Shown here: one piece after another, positions 45,144 to 54,687 of the stretch
Layout of the letters: every line of letters starts with the position of its first letter
Position numbering within the stretch: the first letter of the stretch is position 1
From: Brooklawnia sp032229645
GTDB lineage: Bacteria > Actinomycetota > Actinomycetes > Propionibacteriales > Propionibacteriaceae
Reading direction: 5' to 3'
Assembly (NCBI GenBank): GCA_963722295.1
Contig: CAVRLB010000010.1
Location: 1 to 64,000, forward strand
DNA length: 64,000 nt
Notes under the pieces: generated by a model
Told to the model about the DNA's origin: nothing
The model's input: only the letters and a program-made list of their open reading frames with translations
Database searches by the model: none
Program-made: the position numbers and the translations under genes

Positions 45144-46054
45144 TTACCGGATTCTGGGTCCGGGTCCAGGCGATTGGTTTGAGGAACCGTTCTGCGACGG
45201 AGATGGTCGTTTCTTCGTCGGATTCTGGCTCTCATTCAGCGGTTGGTCGAAGTGTCTAGCCAATCGACGTAGGTCGCCGCGACCGGAAGCAACGTAGCTC
45301 TTGATCTTGCTCATTGAGACTCCCATGGCGTCGCTTGCTTCTGCGAAAGTGTGACGATCCCCGGTGAGTCCGTGCACCAATTCCAGCGCGGCCCGCTCGG
45401 CTTCGGGAAGCATCGGGAGGTACCTGGATAAAGGGGCCTCCAGGATGGTTTCGACCTTCTGCTGGGCTGCGGCGTCTGGGATTTGGAGCTCTCCGAGTTC
45501 TGCGGAGCTAAGGTGCGTGGGCCGCCGGTAGCTTTCGTACCGTCGTACCCACTCTTCGGATCGCCCGAGGTGTTCGGCGACCTCTGCTGGCCGGGCTGGG
45601 GTTCCTGCGGCGGTCAGCTGGCTGGTGGCGGCGCGGACGAGTTCTTTGGCACGTGCCTGGCCGTCGCTGATGTGGAAGCTCCACCTCGGGTGTTTATCAG
45701 GTTCAGCACCGCGCCTTTGATATGCGGGTAGGCGTATGTTGCCAGGCTCGCGCCACCGGTCGGATCATACCGGTCGGCGGCGTTGATGAGCGCGAGCATG
45801 CTTTCTTGCAGGTAGTCCTGCCGATGCCGTTCCCCTCGCACAGTGCGGTTCACGATGCGCGTGGCCAGCCCGACATTCGCCTCCACGAGGGTGTTCCGCG
45901 CTTGGACGCCATCGTCGACCAGCATCCGTAACTGCTCGGGCGGCACATCCTTCACGAGTGCCGCGGCCGCAGGGTGGCTGGAAGCAGCAGCGGCCAGCAC
46001 GCCGATGTCGCGGCGTACACACAGTTCGCGCACTTGGTCATCGGTCAGGTTCAT
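45144..46054 (-). pseudogene. Sigma-70-family factor of the element, frameshifted
   Basis: The N-terminal half (ATG 46054) carries region 2: RNTLVEANVGLATRIVNR, DYLQESMLALINAADRYDP and ASLATYAYPHIKGAVLNLI. After NT near 45703 the frame breaks (ACCCGAGG, one C short) and continues as AKELVRAATSQLTAAGTPA, VAEHLGRSEEWVRRYESY and a region 4-like AERAALELVHGL with FAEASDAMGVSMSKIKSYV, ending in a basic tail at 45144. A sigma factor inside the transfer operon could direct transcription of transfer genes. It overlaps the upstream gene by 17 bp. The lesion is in a short C run and could be a base-call error. Confidence 0.65.
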
Positions 46055-46682
46055 CGACTATCTCTCCTGTTTCGGTATCGATGAGCGTGCCGTCAATGAC
46101 CTGGAAGCGTGGCCTGGCCAGGGGCTGCTGCGTCGTACCGGCAGTTTGGAGGACAACAGCGATGTCGCCGGCGAACAGGTCGTTGCGGTCGCCCTTGGCG
46201 GGCGCTGAGTCGTATCGGGTGTTGCGTGCGCTGCCTGGGGCGTTTTGGTGGCCGTCTTCGCAGAAGCCGCGGTAACGCGATTTCATGCGGTCGAGGAACA
46301 TGGCCAGGCAGTAGCGGTGCCATTCCTCCAGCGCGTCGGAGGTGAATGCCATCCCGGCCCGGCGGCGCTGGTCGGCGACCACGCCCAGGTCGTGCACCAG
46401 ATGCGGGTGCAACGGCCAACACGCTGGGATCAGATCGCTGGTGTCCCACGCGTATTCGCGGTTGATCCAGCCCACGACCTCGTCCAGCCACTGCCACACC
46501 TCCGCACGCAGCATCGGGTCAGTGATTGTGGCCGGATCCCATGGCCGCTGCAACGAATCCAACGGCCCAAGATCACCCACGTCGGTCGGGTTCTCCGCTG
46601 TCTGGGCCCGGAACAAGTTGTAGTAGGCGGCGTCCATGCGTTCCCCGATCTGCGGGAACGAGGCAACCAGCAGACCATTCAT
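46038..46682 (-). CDS. Hypothetical protein of the transfer operon (DUF4913-like)
   Basis: A 214-aa soluble protein. The core LRAEVWQWLDEVVGWINREY, with CWPLHPHLVHDLGVVADQRR and LEEWHRYCLAMFLDRM, resembles the Trp/His-rich DUF4913 proteins of actinobacterial plasmids; I am not certain of the family. It overlaps the coupling-protein gene by 4 bp upstream and the sigma-factor gene downstream, so it is co-expressed with both. It may be an adaptor at the coupling protein. Confidence 0.55.
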   Translation of the reverse strand: MNGLLVASFPQIGERMDAAYYNLFRAQTAENPTDVGDLGPLDSLQRPWDPATITDPMLRAEVWQWLDEVVGWINREYAWDTSDLIPACWPLHPHLVHDLGVVADQRRRAGMAFTSDALEEWHRYCLAMFLDRMKSRYRGFCEDGHQNAPGSARNTRYDSAPAKGDRNDLFAGDIAVVLQTAGTTQQPLARPRFQVIDGTLIDTETGEIVDEPDR

Positions 46683-48694
46683 GCCGGCACCGCCTCCGAG
46701 CTCTTGGCCAGGCCGATGCGGCGTGCCTCGACCAGGGCATCGATCCGCCGCTGCTCCGCGCTAGTGGCGGAGGCCTGGGTCGAGGCCAGCCGTGCCCGGG
46801 CGGCGGCTTGTTCGTCCTTCAGGGTCTTGCCGGGCTTGCCATCGATACAGCGGATGAGTTTCGCGATGATCGGTTTGCCGTTCTCCGCGACAACCAGGGC
46901 GTGGCGTTCCTTCAGCTCGCGGATCGCCTCCGGCTTGAGAACAGGAATATCTTCCCCGCTGACGGTGCGTCCGGCCATCTGCCCGGTCTGCCAACTCGTG
47001 CGCGCCACCCGCACCGTGCCGGCCAGGTCAGAAATCTCCTTATTGAACCCGACATCCTTCGACCCGCCGAACATGACCAGCACATTCGTCAACCCGAACA
47101 AGGCCCGGGCCTCCTGCTCCCCGAACACCGACGCCAGCTGCCGCCAGGTTTGCGCCGCATAAATGAATGACATCCCAAGCGCGCGTTCGTTCGCCATCCG
47201 AGTCCGCAACGTCGGCAACGGAGCCGTGGACGGTAGCTCGTCCAGAATTGAGGCCATCGGTGGACACAACCGCCCGTACGGGGATTGATTCGCCAACCCG
47301 AGAGCGGTATCCAACACATACTCGGCCAGCGCGGTCATCAACGGCGACGCCGACGCGTACGGATCCTCCCTGCCCAGCAAATAGATCGTCCCGTTCCCCC
47401 GGATCAGCTCGGCGATATCGGTCGCCGGATTGTCTGCACTGGGGACACAACGCTGCCGAATATCGGCCTGGAAAAACAACGCCATCGCCTGCTGAACAGT
47501 GGTGATCGTGTTCCCGGCCGTCCGATCATCCCCATGCAACGCCCCCACGAGCAGACCGTGCCAGAACCGTTCCGCGTGCGGATGCTCCCGCAAGATCTCA
47601 CCCGGATCGCTGGTCTTCAGCGGGTTGGCGACCCACTGCAAGAGATCGTCCAGGGTGCGGCCGGTCAGCGCTGCGGCGTGGAAGTATGCCTGGATGACCT
47701 TCGCTGCCTCGGCGGCGTAGAAACGTGCCGCGTCATCCCCGTGCGTTGCTGAGCCGCCCTTGACCGTTCCCGCAGTGAACGCCTTCGCCCGGCGCTCGGC
47801 AACCATCGGATCAACACACCCATCGATCGGATCCCACACGAGCGCAGGCAGACCCGGAGCCAGGCCGAACGGGTCAAGCACGGCTACCGGGCCGTGCTCG
47901 CTGCGGCGAGTGATGCTCAACAACAGATCATCAGTCTTGGTCAACGTCACCAACGCCGCACCCGGAGCATTCAGGAGTGCCGGGGTGAGCAGATCGAGAG
48001 TCTTACCCGAGCCCTGCGGACCAATCACACCAGCCGTACGATCCCACGGACACCACAACTCGCCCGCGCTCGGATACTTCGCCTTCCCGATCCGCCAACC
48101 CACACCGCTGGGATCAAACCTTCGTATTCGAGGCACCGCTTGGCACAGGACGCCAGCGCGAATCCGTCGTCTGTGCTTGGTGCGAGCGAACGGTTCGATA
48201 GCCAACCGAGCATCAGGTTGCGGCTCCGCGCTGTCAGCAGGCTGATTCAGGCGCGTCTTCCGCGGGCTACGCACATCGGGCCGGATGATCTTCCGGTTCC
48301 TTCGGAGGCGCTGGACGCCAAGCAACCGGGCAGCCTCTTCCGACGATGCAACACCTTTCAGCGCCAGCGGACCCCACCGACGCAGCGCCCACATGACAGC
48401 GAGGACGCTGACCGCGAGCAGCACGAGTTCTGTGACCGCGATAGATATCGCAAGCACGGGCGCCGACACGCTAACCGCATCGTTGAGGCCAGCCGACGCG
48501 TCCCCGGTCAGAACCGGCCACGTCGAACTGAAAACAGCATCCCGCGGCGTGAGTTGAATCCCATAGCCACTCACTAGGCAAGCGGCAGCCCGCCCCAGAT
48601 GCGCCCCTGCCAGCAGAATCAAACCGGTCGCCAAAGCGCCAGCGACCGCGGGTTCCCACGTCCACGGATACGGATCACGACGATCTTGCTGCAT
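46679..48694 (-). CDS. VirD4/TraG-type coupling protein
   Basis: A 671-aa protein. The N-terminal 110 residues contain membrane helices (ATGLILLAGAHLGRAA; LAISIAVTELVLLAVSVLAV). The TraD/TraG ATPase core follows: Walker A VIGPQGSGKTLDLLTPALL near residue 225, AALVTLTKTDDLLLS, AVLDPFGLAPG, Walker B MASILDELPSTAPL and FIYAAQTWRQL. It brings the relaxase-DNA complex to the secretion channel. ATG 48694 with GGGGGTG ahead is preferred over a 47-codon extension. It starts the minus-strand run that continues through the DUF4913-like and sigma genes. Confidence 0.88.
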   Translation of the reverse strand: MQQDRRDPYPWTWEPAVAGALATGLILLAGAHLGRAAACLVSGYGIQLTPRDAVFSSTWPVLTGDASAGLNDAVSVSAPVLAISIAVTELVLLAVSVLAVMWALRRWGPLALKGVASSEEAARLLGVQRLRRNRKIIRPDVRSPRKTRLNQPADSAEPQPDARLAIEPFARTKHRRRIRAGVLCQAVPRIRRFDPSGVGWRIGKAKYPSAGELWCPWDRTAGVIGPQGSGKTLDLLTPALLNAPGAALVTLTKTDDLLLSITRRSEHGPVAVLDPFGLAPGLPALVWDPIDGCVDPMVAERRAKAFTAGTVKGGSATHGDDAARFYAAEAAKVIQAYFHAAALTGRTLDDLLQWVANPLKTSDPGEILREHPHAERFWHGLLVGALHGDDRTAGNTITTVQQAMALFFQADIRQRCVPSADNPATDIAELIRGNGTIYLLGREDPYASASPLMTALAEYVLDTALGLANQSPYGRLCPPMASILDELPSTAPLPTLRTRMANERALGMSFIYAAQTWRQLASVFGEQEARALFGLTNVLVMFGGSKDVGFNKEISDLAGTVRVARTSWQTGQMAGRTVSGEDIPVLKPEAIRELKERHALVVAENGKPIIAKLIRCIDGKPGKTLKDEQAAARARLASTQASATSAEQRRIDALVEARRIGLAKSSEAVPA

Positions 48695-48893
48695 GGCACC
48701 CCCACTGGTCGTCCTCACAACCACAAGCGCTGGCGAGAGCCTTCCTGCTTGAATCGGCCGAGTGCGGCAACTAGTCACTGTTACTCGCCAGGCTGGTAAA
48801 ACCAGCCTCGAAGATGGGCAGCCTGCGCTGATCACAGATCTCGTGCTGGCCCACGAATCATGCTCTTCAACCTCATCAAATAGGATCGGTCAC

Positions 48894-49393
48894 GTGGATC
48901 TTGCACACATCATCATCAATTTCGGCCTCTTCGTTGCGACGGTGATCGCAGCAACGATTGCTTGGACGGGTGTTCGCGATTCACGGAAGGCACGTGCCTT
49001 GGCAGCCGAGTTCGAGGCCAAGGCATTGACTCACGCACAAGAGGCTGCTTCTGCAGCTAGTGCTGCGGCCGAGGCTCAGCGACGCGCTGCGGAGGCGATC
49101 GAAGAGGCGAATATCGTCGAGAGGAAACACGCGATGCCCAGAGGACTCCGTAGGTGGTACAGCAAGAAGGCCGAGGCGGCGACCGCTGGCGTCTGACCAA
49201 CAACTCCGGTGGCATTGCTCCTGACGTCGAATCTGACGCGTTGGCCGGGGAGAACACTCAAATGAAAGACGGTGAACCATTCCGCGATGTTCCTGCTGGA
49301 CAGCCCGTTTTCATCCATTTCGGCAGTGGCCTCGCAGATCCACCTACAGCCACACTCCGGGTTGAGTGGAACGACAGCTTTGATCATCCGTAA
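48894..49393 (+). pseudogene. Membrane-anchored coiled-coil protein, frameshifted
   Basis: GTG 48894 begins a transmembrane helix (IIINFGLFVATVIAATIAW), then an Ala/Glu-rich coiled coil (AEFEAKALTHAQEAASAA). The frame ends at 49196, but the adjacent frame continues with DRWRLTNNSGGIAPDVES and DVPAGQPVFIHFGSGLA, a beta-sandwich-like domain, to 49393. One base change near 49170 joins them. It is transcribed opposite to the surrounding transfer genes, so it is probably cargo. The next 334 bp (49394-49727) show no convincing gene. Confidence 0.45.
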
Positions 49394-49727
49394 CTGACAA
49401 CACTTGTTCTTGGATAACCAGCGTTGCAAGGCGGACCACCGACTTATCGCCAAGCGTCAAGTCAACTCATCTAGGACAGTTTAGGAGTGATGATCAGCCT
49501 GTCCGCCATTACTGCGCTCAAGCAGATATACAGTGAGAATGTTCAATCCCGGCCACAATGGTGCATGGCATGGCGCTACACCCGAAGAGGTAATCGCATA
49601 GGGGCTTTCACTACGTACCATCAGCACCTCTCGGCATCCTCAAGCGCACGTAGAGGAGCACGGGTGACGGAGGCGGTCTGCAAATTGGTGACATTAACCC
49701 GACGGATTCCTTAGAAGAGCGATAGCA

Positions 49728-51542
49728 ATGGACATAGAAGGTTTTGCAGTACATGCAGTCGAAGGTGTGCTTCTCAAATGCTCTCGGATCAAGGCCAACA
49801 TCGAGAAGGGCGACCGAGTACCGCTCACTGATGGCCACATTGACGTCTATTCGAGTCCTTCGCTGACAAACGAAAATATGCTTGGCCGTGTTGCCGTCCA
49901 GGTTAAAGGTCGATCGGTCTCAAAGGACTACAAGTTTAAGGAAATCGAGTCATTTCAGCTGGAACGCTCCACGCTGGAGGGTTATCTCCACAGCAAGGGA
50001 GTTCTCTTCTTCCTCGTGCTCATAAACAAGAAGAAGACAAATATCCGCAAAGCCTATCACGCGCTTCTGACACCTTTCAAGATCCAGCACCTACTGGATG
50101 AAATGCCAGACGGGCAAGCGACAAAGACGATTCATCTGAGACGGTTTCCGAAAAGGACAGAAGAGATGGAACCCATCCTCTCTCTAGCAATCCAGGCGCA
50201 GGAAGAAATGCCCTCTCTCGGGTTCGATCCAGCTCTATTTGATGTGGCCGAGGAGCTCACACTTTACAGCGATACTCAACTCACTTTGGAGCGGCCGATT
50301 TCGCTCAATTATGAGGATCTGAATTTCTCATTGCGGCTTCGCACAACGAGTGGCATGTCCGTTCCCATTCCTGGTGAGATGATGATTTATCCGGCCGACT
50401 ACATGGAGCGGCCCACTGATCTCACCTTTCAAAGTGGAAACTTCACGTTCCGAAATCCTACGGTGCGTCGCCTCGATGAAGAGCGAAACGAATTTATTCT
50501 CAGTGAAGGCCTAAAACTTGACGTTCCAAATTCAGGCAGTGGAGCCGGAGGAAATATTCATCTCTCGCTGCGAGATTCACTGGGCGGGCGTCACAGCGAC
50601 ATCGGATTCTTCCTCGCGTGCATGGACCAAGGATCTTACAGCGTCAACGGACATGTGCTCAGGTTCGAAGCCCCACCGATGCATCACAGCGACGAAATCC
50701 GAGATCACTTTGAATATTTAGACCAGATCACTGTGCTGTTTGCTGGGCTTGACGCAGATCCCGACCTCGTGAATGTTTCCGATATCTCCGAGCAGCGTTC
50801 TCAGCAGCTTGGCGGCTTGTATCAAGCAGTCATCGAGAAGAAGGAGTTCGTCGAAGAGCTGGATGCCCCGAGCAGAATACTTCAACCGATCGGCCCGTGG
50901 TACCTGGAACTGATGTGTATACAAGGAGATACCCCGGGCAAGTGGAAATACCAAAGCTTGTTTTCCAAAGATCTCGCTCGTCAATTCTTCTTTGTGAAGG
51001 ACGAGGAGGCCGATGACGCAAGCATCTCTAGGATCACTCAATTCGACATTGTCGATGAAAAACGTTTCGCCCGCACTTTGAATCTCAATCTTGACCGAGT
51101 AGTCGAAGCTTACAGCGAGATATTTGAATATCCCGAAACAGCAACACGCGCAAACCATATGGTATTGCGTCTTATCAAAGCAGCTGATTCGTTACCACTT
51201 AGAAGAAGTGAGTTCTTAGATGCAGCCAGCCGACTCAACGAGTGGCTGATTGAGACCGAGGGAGAACGTCCCCATCACCTCATCAATCGGTGGCAGATCC
51301 TTGACCGTCGGAATATCTTAACGGACGCCCATAGGGCCCAGATTCGTGCATTGCGAAGGACAGCCGCGGCAGCAGACGTTGACTTGCCACTTCAAGTCGC
51401 GTTTTCCTGCTCTGTACTGATTGGGGACCACGAAGAGGCAGATGACTACTACGCAGCCCTTGAAAAGGATGCACAGGAGACCCTGCGCGGCTGGCCGATC
51501 TGGACGCTGAGAACCTCACGACCTGAGCTGCTCGAACGATGA
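49728..51542 (+). CDS. PD-(D/E)xK-like nuclease-domain protein (DUF4365-like), AT-richer cargo
   Basis: A 604-aa protein. Residues 36-60 (DGHIDVYSS, then LGRVAVQVKGRS) have the D...(E/Q)xK pattern of restriction-endonuclease-like folds, and the following GVLFFLVLINKKKTNIRKAY resembles DUF4365 proteins. The remaining 450 residues are not recognised. Its base composition and codon use are visibly AT-richer than the neighbours (AAT, ATT and TTT codons are common), so it is a recent arrival. It is transcribed against the transfer operon and sits between the coupling protein and the wall hydrolase. A stand-alone restriction or defence effector is the likeliest role. Confidence 0.5.
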   Translation: MDIEGFAVHAVEGVLLKCSRIKANIEKGDRVPLTDGHIDVYSSPSLTNENMLGRVAVQVKGRSVSKDYKFKEIESFQLERSTLEGYLHSKGVLFFLVLINKKKTNIRKAYHALLTPFKIQHLLDEMPDGQATKTIHLRRFPKRTEEMEPILSLAIQAQEEMPSLGFDPALFDVAEELTLYSDTQLTLERPISLNYEDLNFSLRLRTTSGMSVPIPGEMMIYPADYMERPTDLTFQSGNFTFRNPTVRRLDEERNEFILSEGLKLDVPNSGSGAGGNIHLSLRDSLGGRHSDIGFFLACMDQGSYSVNGHVLRFEAPPMHHSDEIRDHFEYLDQITVLFAGLDADPDLVNVSDISEQRSQQLGGLYQAVIEKKEFVEELDAPSRILQPIGPWYLELMCIQGDTPGKWKYQSLFSKDLARQFFFVKDEEADDASISRITQFDIVDEKRFARTLNLNLDRVVEAYSEIFEYPETATRANHMVLRLIKAADSLPLRRSEFLDAASRLNEWLIETEGERPHHLINRWQILDRRNILTDAHRAQIRALRRTAAAADVDLPLQVAFSCSVLIGDHEEADDYYAALEKDAQETLRGWPIWTLRTSRPELLER

Positions 51543-51628
51543 ATGGTCACCCACCATTTCGCCCGGACACCAGAGTGGTCGGTCTCAACACTGTGCAAGA
51601 TGAACCTGCTTAAGGATACTCGAAGAGT

Positions 51629-53155
51629 CTACGTTGGATTTCCGAGTCTCCAGACTTCGTGAATTGTTGAGCTCGACTGTCCGGTGTAGCTGCCGTGGAT
51701 TACACCTGTGTCGGTGCTGGCAGCTTCGACGGTTTGCTGACCTACCGGGTCGCGGATGATGGCGACGTGCCCGATCTGGTTGGGGCCGAGGTACGAGTCG
51801 ATGAATATCAAGTCTCCGGGTTGTTCTTGGCCTGGGGCTACTTGGTAGCCGTTGCCTGCGGCGAGCCAGTCGCGTTGAGATTGCGCGGTTCGAGGCATCG
51901 TGATCCCGATCCTCGCGTAAGCACCCTGGACGAAGCTGGAGCAGTCATAAGCGTCGGGGCCGTTGGCTCCCATCACGTAGGGTTTCCCGACTTGCGCGTC
52001 GGCCCATTCAAGTACTTGCCTGATCCGCTCGTCCGGGATCGCTGGGAGGTTCGGGTTCCCTGTCCCGGGTGGGCAGGTGACGGTGGAGCCGAGAATGGTT
52101 CCGCCGCCGTAGGCGTGGGCGTAGTAGAGGACGTCGCCGACGTACCAGTCGGCGTGGTTGTACGCATACAGTGCCTGTTTCACGCCATCGGTGCCGTTGA
52201 GCACACCGGAGGCGGCGAGGTAGTTGGCTGCCGAATGGATGCTGTCGGCCGGATTCCAGATGTCCGCCAGGCCGTCGCCGTTGCCGTCGATGCCGTAGGC
52301 GGCGAAGGTGGCGGGCATGAATTGCATGAGGCCTTGAGCGCCGGCAGTGCTGGTGGCGGTGTTGCGGCCGTGACCGGTTTCTTCCATGCCGATACCTGCG
52401 AGCAGCGTCCACGGAATCCCATACGCTCCCGCGGCTTCTTGGTAGAGCTGTTCGACGTCGGCCGGGATGGGCAGCGGCTCGTTGGCGAGCGAGTTCTGCC
52501 GTGTCTGGGGTTCGGGTAGGTCGAATCCGACTCCGCCTTCGACCACGCCCGGCACCGAGACGGCCTCGGAGGGTCCGACGGCTTGCCCGTTGAGGGGTGC
52601 GCCGTGGTCGAGCATGAATGGTATGGGATCGACATCGGTGCCGTCGATAGTGATGGTGAAGTGCAGGTGGATGCCGGTGGACCAGCCGCTGGTTCCTTCC
52701 AGTCCGAGTCGTTGCCCGATCGCGACGTTGGTGCCGGCGGTGATGTCGGGTTCGATGTTGGCGAGGTGCCCATACAGTGTGGTGATTCCGCTGCCGTGGT
52801 CGATGATGACGTGGTTGCCGAATCCGTTCCCGTTGTCACCGGCGAAGGTGACGACACCGCCGGCGGCTGCGACGACGGGGCTTTGCGTGGTGGCCAGATC
52901 GACGCCGTTGTGGAAGCTGGTGCTTTGGCCGGTGACCGGGTCGAGACGCATCTCGAATCCGGAGGTGATCGCGTAGCTGGTGTCGACGAACGGCACCCGC
53001 CACTGTCCTGTCGCTGGCATCGCTCCCGAGCAGGCGACGGCTTGACCGGCTGCCGCTGTGGTGAGCAGGCCTCCTGCGATGAGCACGATCCCGAAGGGCC
53101 CGCCCATCACCACTACTGCGAGGAGCACAAGGAGCGCGATGATGGTCTTGTTCAT
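51629..53155 (-). CDS. Three-domain cell-wall hydrolase (M23 peptidase, SLT lysozyme, NlpC/P60)
   Basis: A 508-aa exported protein. The N-terminal signal or anchor (IIALLVLLAVVVMGGPFGIV) is followed by an M23 metallopeptidase (FHNGVDLATTQSP, then GIHLHFTI), a lytic transglycosylase-like domain (LLAGIGMEETGHGRN, GLMQFMPATFAAYG, YNHADWYVG) and a C-terminal NlpC/P60 domain (DAYDCSSFVQGAY, catalytic Cys; IGHVAII, His). It opens the peptidoglycan for the transfer channel, like VirB1 or TcpG-type hydrolases. It directly follows the VirB4-like gene with a 2-bp gap. Frame intact. Confidence 0.9.
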   Translation of the reverse strand: MNKTIIALLVLLAVVVMGGPFGIVLIAGGLLTTAAAGQAVACSGAMPATGQWRVPFVDTSYAITSGFEMRLDPVTGQSTSFHNGVDLATTQSPVVAAAGGVVTFAGDNGNGFGNHVIIDHGSGITTLYGHLANIEPDITAGTNVAIGQRLGLEGTSGWSTGIHLHFTITIDGTDVDPIPFMLDHGAPLNGQAVGPSEAVSVPGVVEGGVGFDLPEPQTRQNSLANEPLPIPADVEQLYQEAAGAYGIPWTLLAGIGMEETGHGRNTATSTAGAQGLMQFMPATFAAYGIDGNGDGLADIWNPADSIHSAANYLAASGVLNGTDGVKQALYAYNHADWYVGDVLYYAHAYGGGTILGSTVTCPPGTGNPNLPAIPDERIRQVLEWADAQVGKPYVMGANGPDAYDCSSFVQGAYARIGITMPRTAQSQRDWLAAGNGYQVAPGQEQPGDLIFIDSYLGPNQIGHVAIIRDPVGQQTVEAASTDTGVIHGSYTGQSSSTIHEVWRLGNPT

Positions 53156-53157
53156 GA

Positions 53158-54687
53158 TCAGGCTGCTGCTTGGATGGCGGTGTTGGTGAACGTCAATGCT
53201 TGTTCGAGCGGGTGGAGCACGGTTTGCACTTTGTAGGCGTGGTTACCGACGAGCCAGAGCGCTCGTCCGGGGTGTTGCCTAGCCCAGCCGGTGATGATGT
53301 CGCGGGCGATCGGTCCGAGCCCCAACAGGTGTTCGAGTTCGTCGGCGACTCCGTCGTCTTGGCCGTGCAAGATTTTGATGTCGGCCAGGTGCAGCAGGTC
53401 TTTCGCGATGGTCGCCGCCTGCGACCCCTGATCCCCGGCCGACAGCAGGTCGGAGGGTTTGTGCGCGACGGACCATTGGATTTCGCCGTCTTTGCGGGAC
53501 AGTCGGAGGTCTTCGTCGAAGCTTTTGACGGCTTCGACCCCGAGTCGTAGTTGTTTCCAGGCTTCGTCGCGGACGGTGATGCGTAGGTCGCCGGGTTCGG
53601 CGACTTCGCGCATGGCCCTGCCCCACGAGCTCAGGCAGGTCAACGCGACACCGACAGCTTCGTCGCCGAGGGGTTGCAGCCGCGACAGGCTCAGCGACTG
53701 GATCGACGCGGTCCAATCCACACAGATGGTGGTGTGGTCATCGAACAAGCCCGACAGCACGCCGGACACGAGTTGGCCGAGCGCGTCACGCAGGAGCCGG
53801 GTTTCGTCCAAGAAATGCCGGCGGTCCCGGTAACGGCATTCGGTGACGAGGTCGGGGCTGGGTTCGTCCAATGCCCGCCACAGCGCTGGAATCGTGGGTT
53901 CGGCCAGGGTGGTGGCGGCGTTCGTGTAGCCGGTGATCTGGGCGAGAGCAGCGCGGACGACGACGTCGTCGGTGGGCCCGAACGGTACCGGGTGGTCGCC
54001 GACGCGCTGGGAGCCGACCAGCCCACGCACCAGGGTGAGCCACCGCCTGAAGATCACGGCCGCCCGGCGTTGAGCTTCTGCCGCGGTGAGGTTCGCCCAG
54101 CCCTCGCCCAGGGGTCCGAAGTCGAGCGGATTGATCCGCGCCTGGAGCCCGTGGCCGATGGCGAACGGTTGGACACCGAGCGCTTGGCACAGGGGTTCGT
54201 ATTCGTCTTTCGGGTCGCCGAGAATCAGCACGCGGTAGCCGAAGTCGATCATGCGGAGCAGGAATGCCTTGGTGGTGGCCGATTTCCCGCCGCCCGGTTT
54301 CCCGAAGGTGATGACGTTCGGGTTGGTGACCGACACCTGCGGTGAGAGCGTCCAGCCGAGCGGATCGGCGTAGAACGATCCGCCCGAGAGCATGTCGATG
54401 CCCATTTGGGCTCCGGTCGGCGGCAACCCTGGCGCGGTGATGAACGGCCAGAATGCGGGCGCCTGATCGGACGACATCCGCCACGTCGACACCTGCGCAC
54501 CGGCCGGCGACCAGCCGCGTCCTTTCCGATTCGTCCCACCCCGGGGTACGGATCGGAATAGCCGTGGCTCGCGGGGCTGCGGTGCAGGTTGGGGGTGTTT
54601 GGGGAGTTGGTGGCCGAAGTCGGCGAGCAGGTGGGCGACGTCCCGTGCGGCCGGATTGTGGCCGGCACTGTCGGCGTGATGGGTCAT
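53158..54687 (-). CDS. VirB4-like conjugation ATPase
   Basis: A 509-aa protein whose core matches VirB4/TraC/TrsE C-terminal ATPase domains: Walker A TFGKPGGGKSATTKAF near residue 130, VLILGDPKDEYEPL, then RITVRDEAWKQLRLGV as Walker B and ALWLVGNHAYKVQTVL at the end. It lacks the N-terminal VirB4 domain; in actinobacterial systems a separate SCO6880-type protein, encoded just upstream here, appears to take that place. It overlaps the preceding 37-codon ORF by 4 bp (ATGA). It would energise channel assembly and DNA export at the membrane. Confidence 0.87.
   Translation of the reverse strand: MTHHADSAGHNPAARDVAHLLADFGHQLPKHPQPAPQPREPRLFRSVPRGGTNRKGRGWSPAGAQVSTWRMSSDQAPAFWPFITAPGLPPTGAQMGIDMLSGGSFYADPLGWTLSPQVSVTNPNVITFGKPGGGKSATTKAFLLRMIDFGYRVLILGDPKDEYEPLCQALGVQPFAIGHGLQARINPLDFGPLGEGWANLTAAEAQRRAAVIFRRWLTLVRGLVGSQRVGDHPVPFGPTDDVVVRAALAQITGYTNAATTLAEPTIPALWRALDEPSPDLVTECRYRDRRHFLDETRLLRDALGQLVSGVLSGLFDDHTTICVDWTASIQSLSLSRLQPLGDEAVGVALTCLSSWGRAMREVAEPGDLRITVRDEAWKQLRLGVEAVKSFDEDLRLSRKDGEIQWSVAHKPSDLLSAGDQGSQAATIAKDLLHLADIKILHGQDDGVADELEHLLGLGPIARDIITGWARQHPGRALWLVGNHAYKVQTVLHPLEQALTFTNTAIQAAA

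Noticed and set aside
49487..49714. 75-codon plus-strand frame before the AT-rich nuclease-like gene
   Set aside because: No ribosome site, unusual composition, ends just before the real gene; could be leader sequence only.
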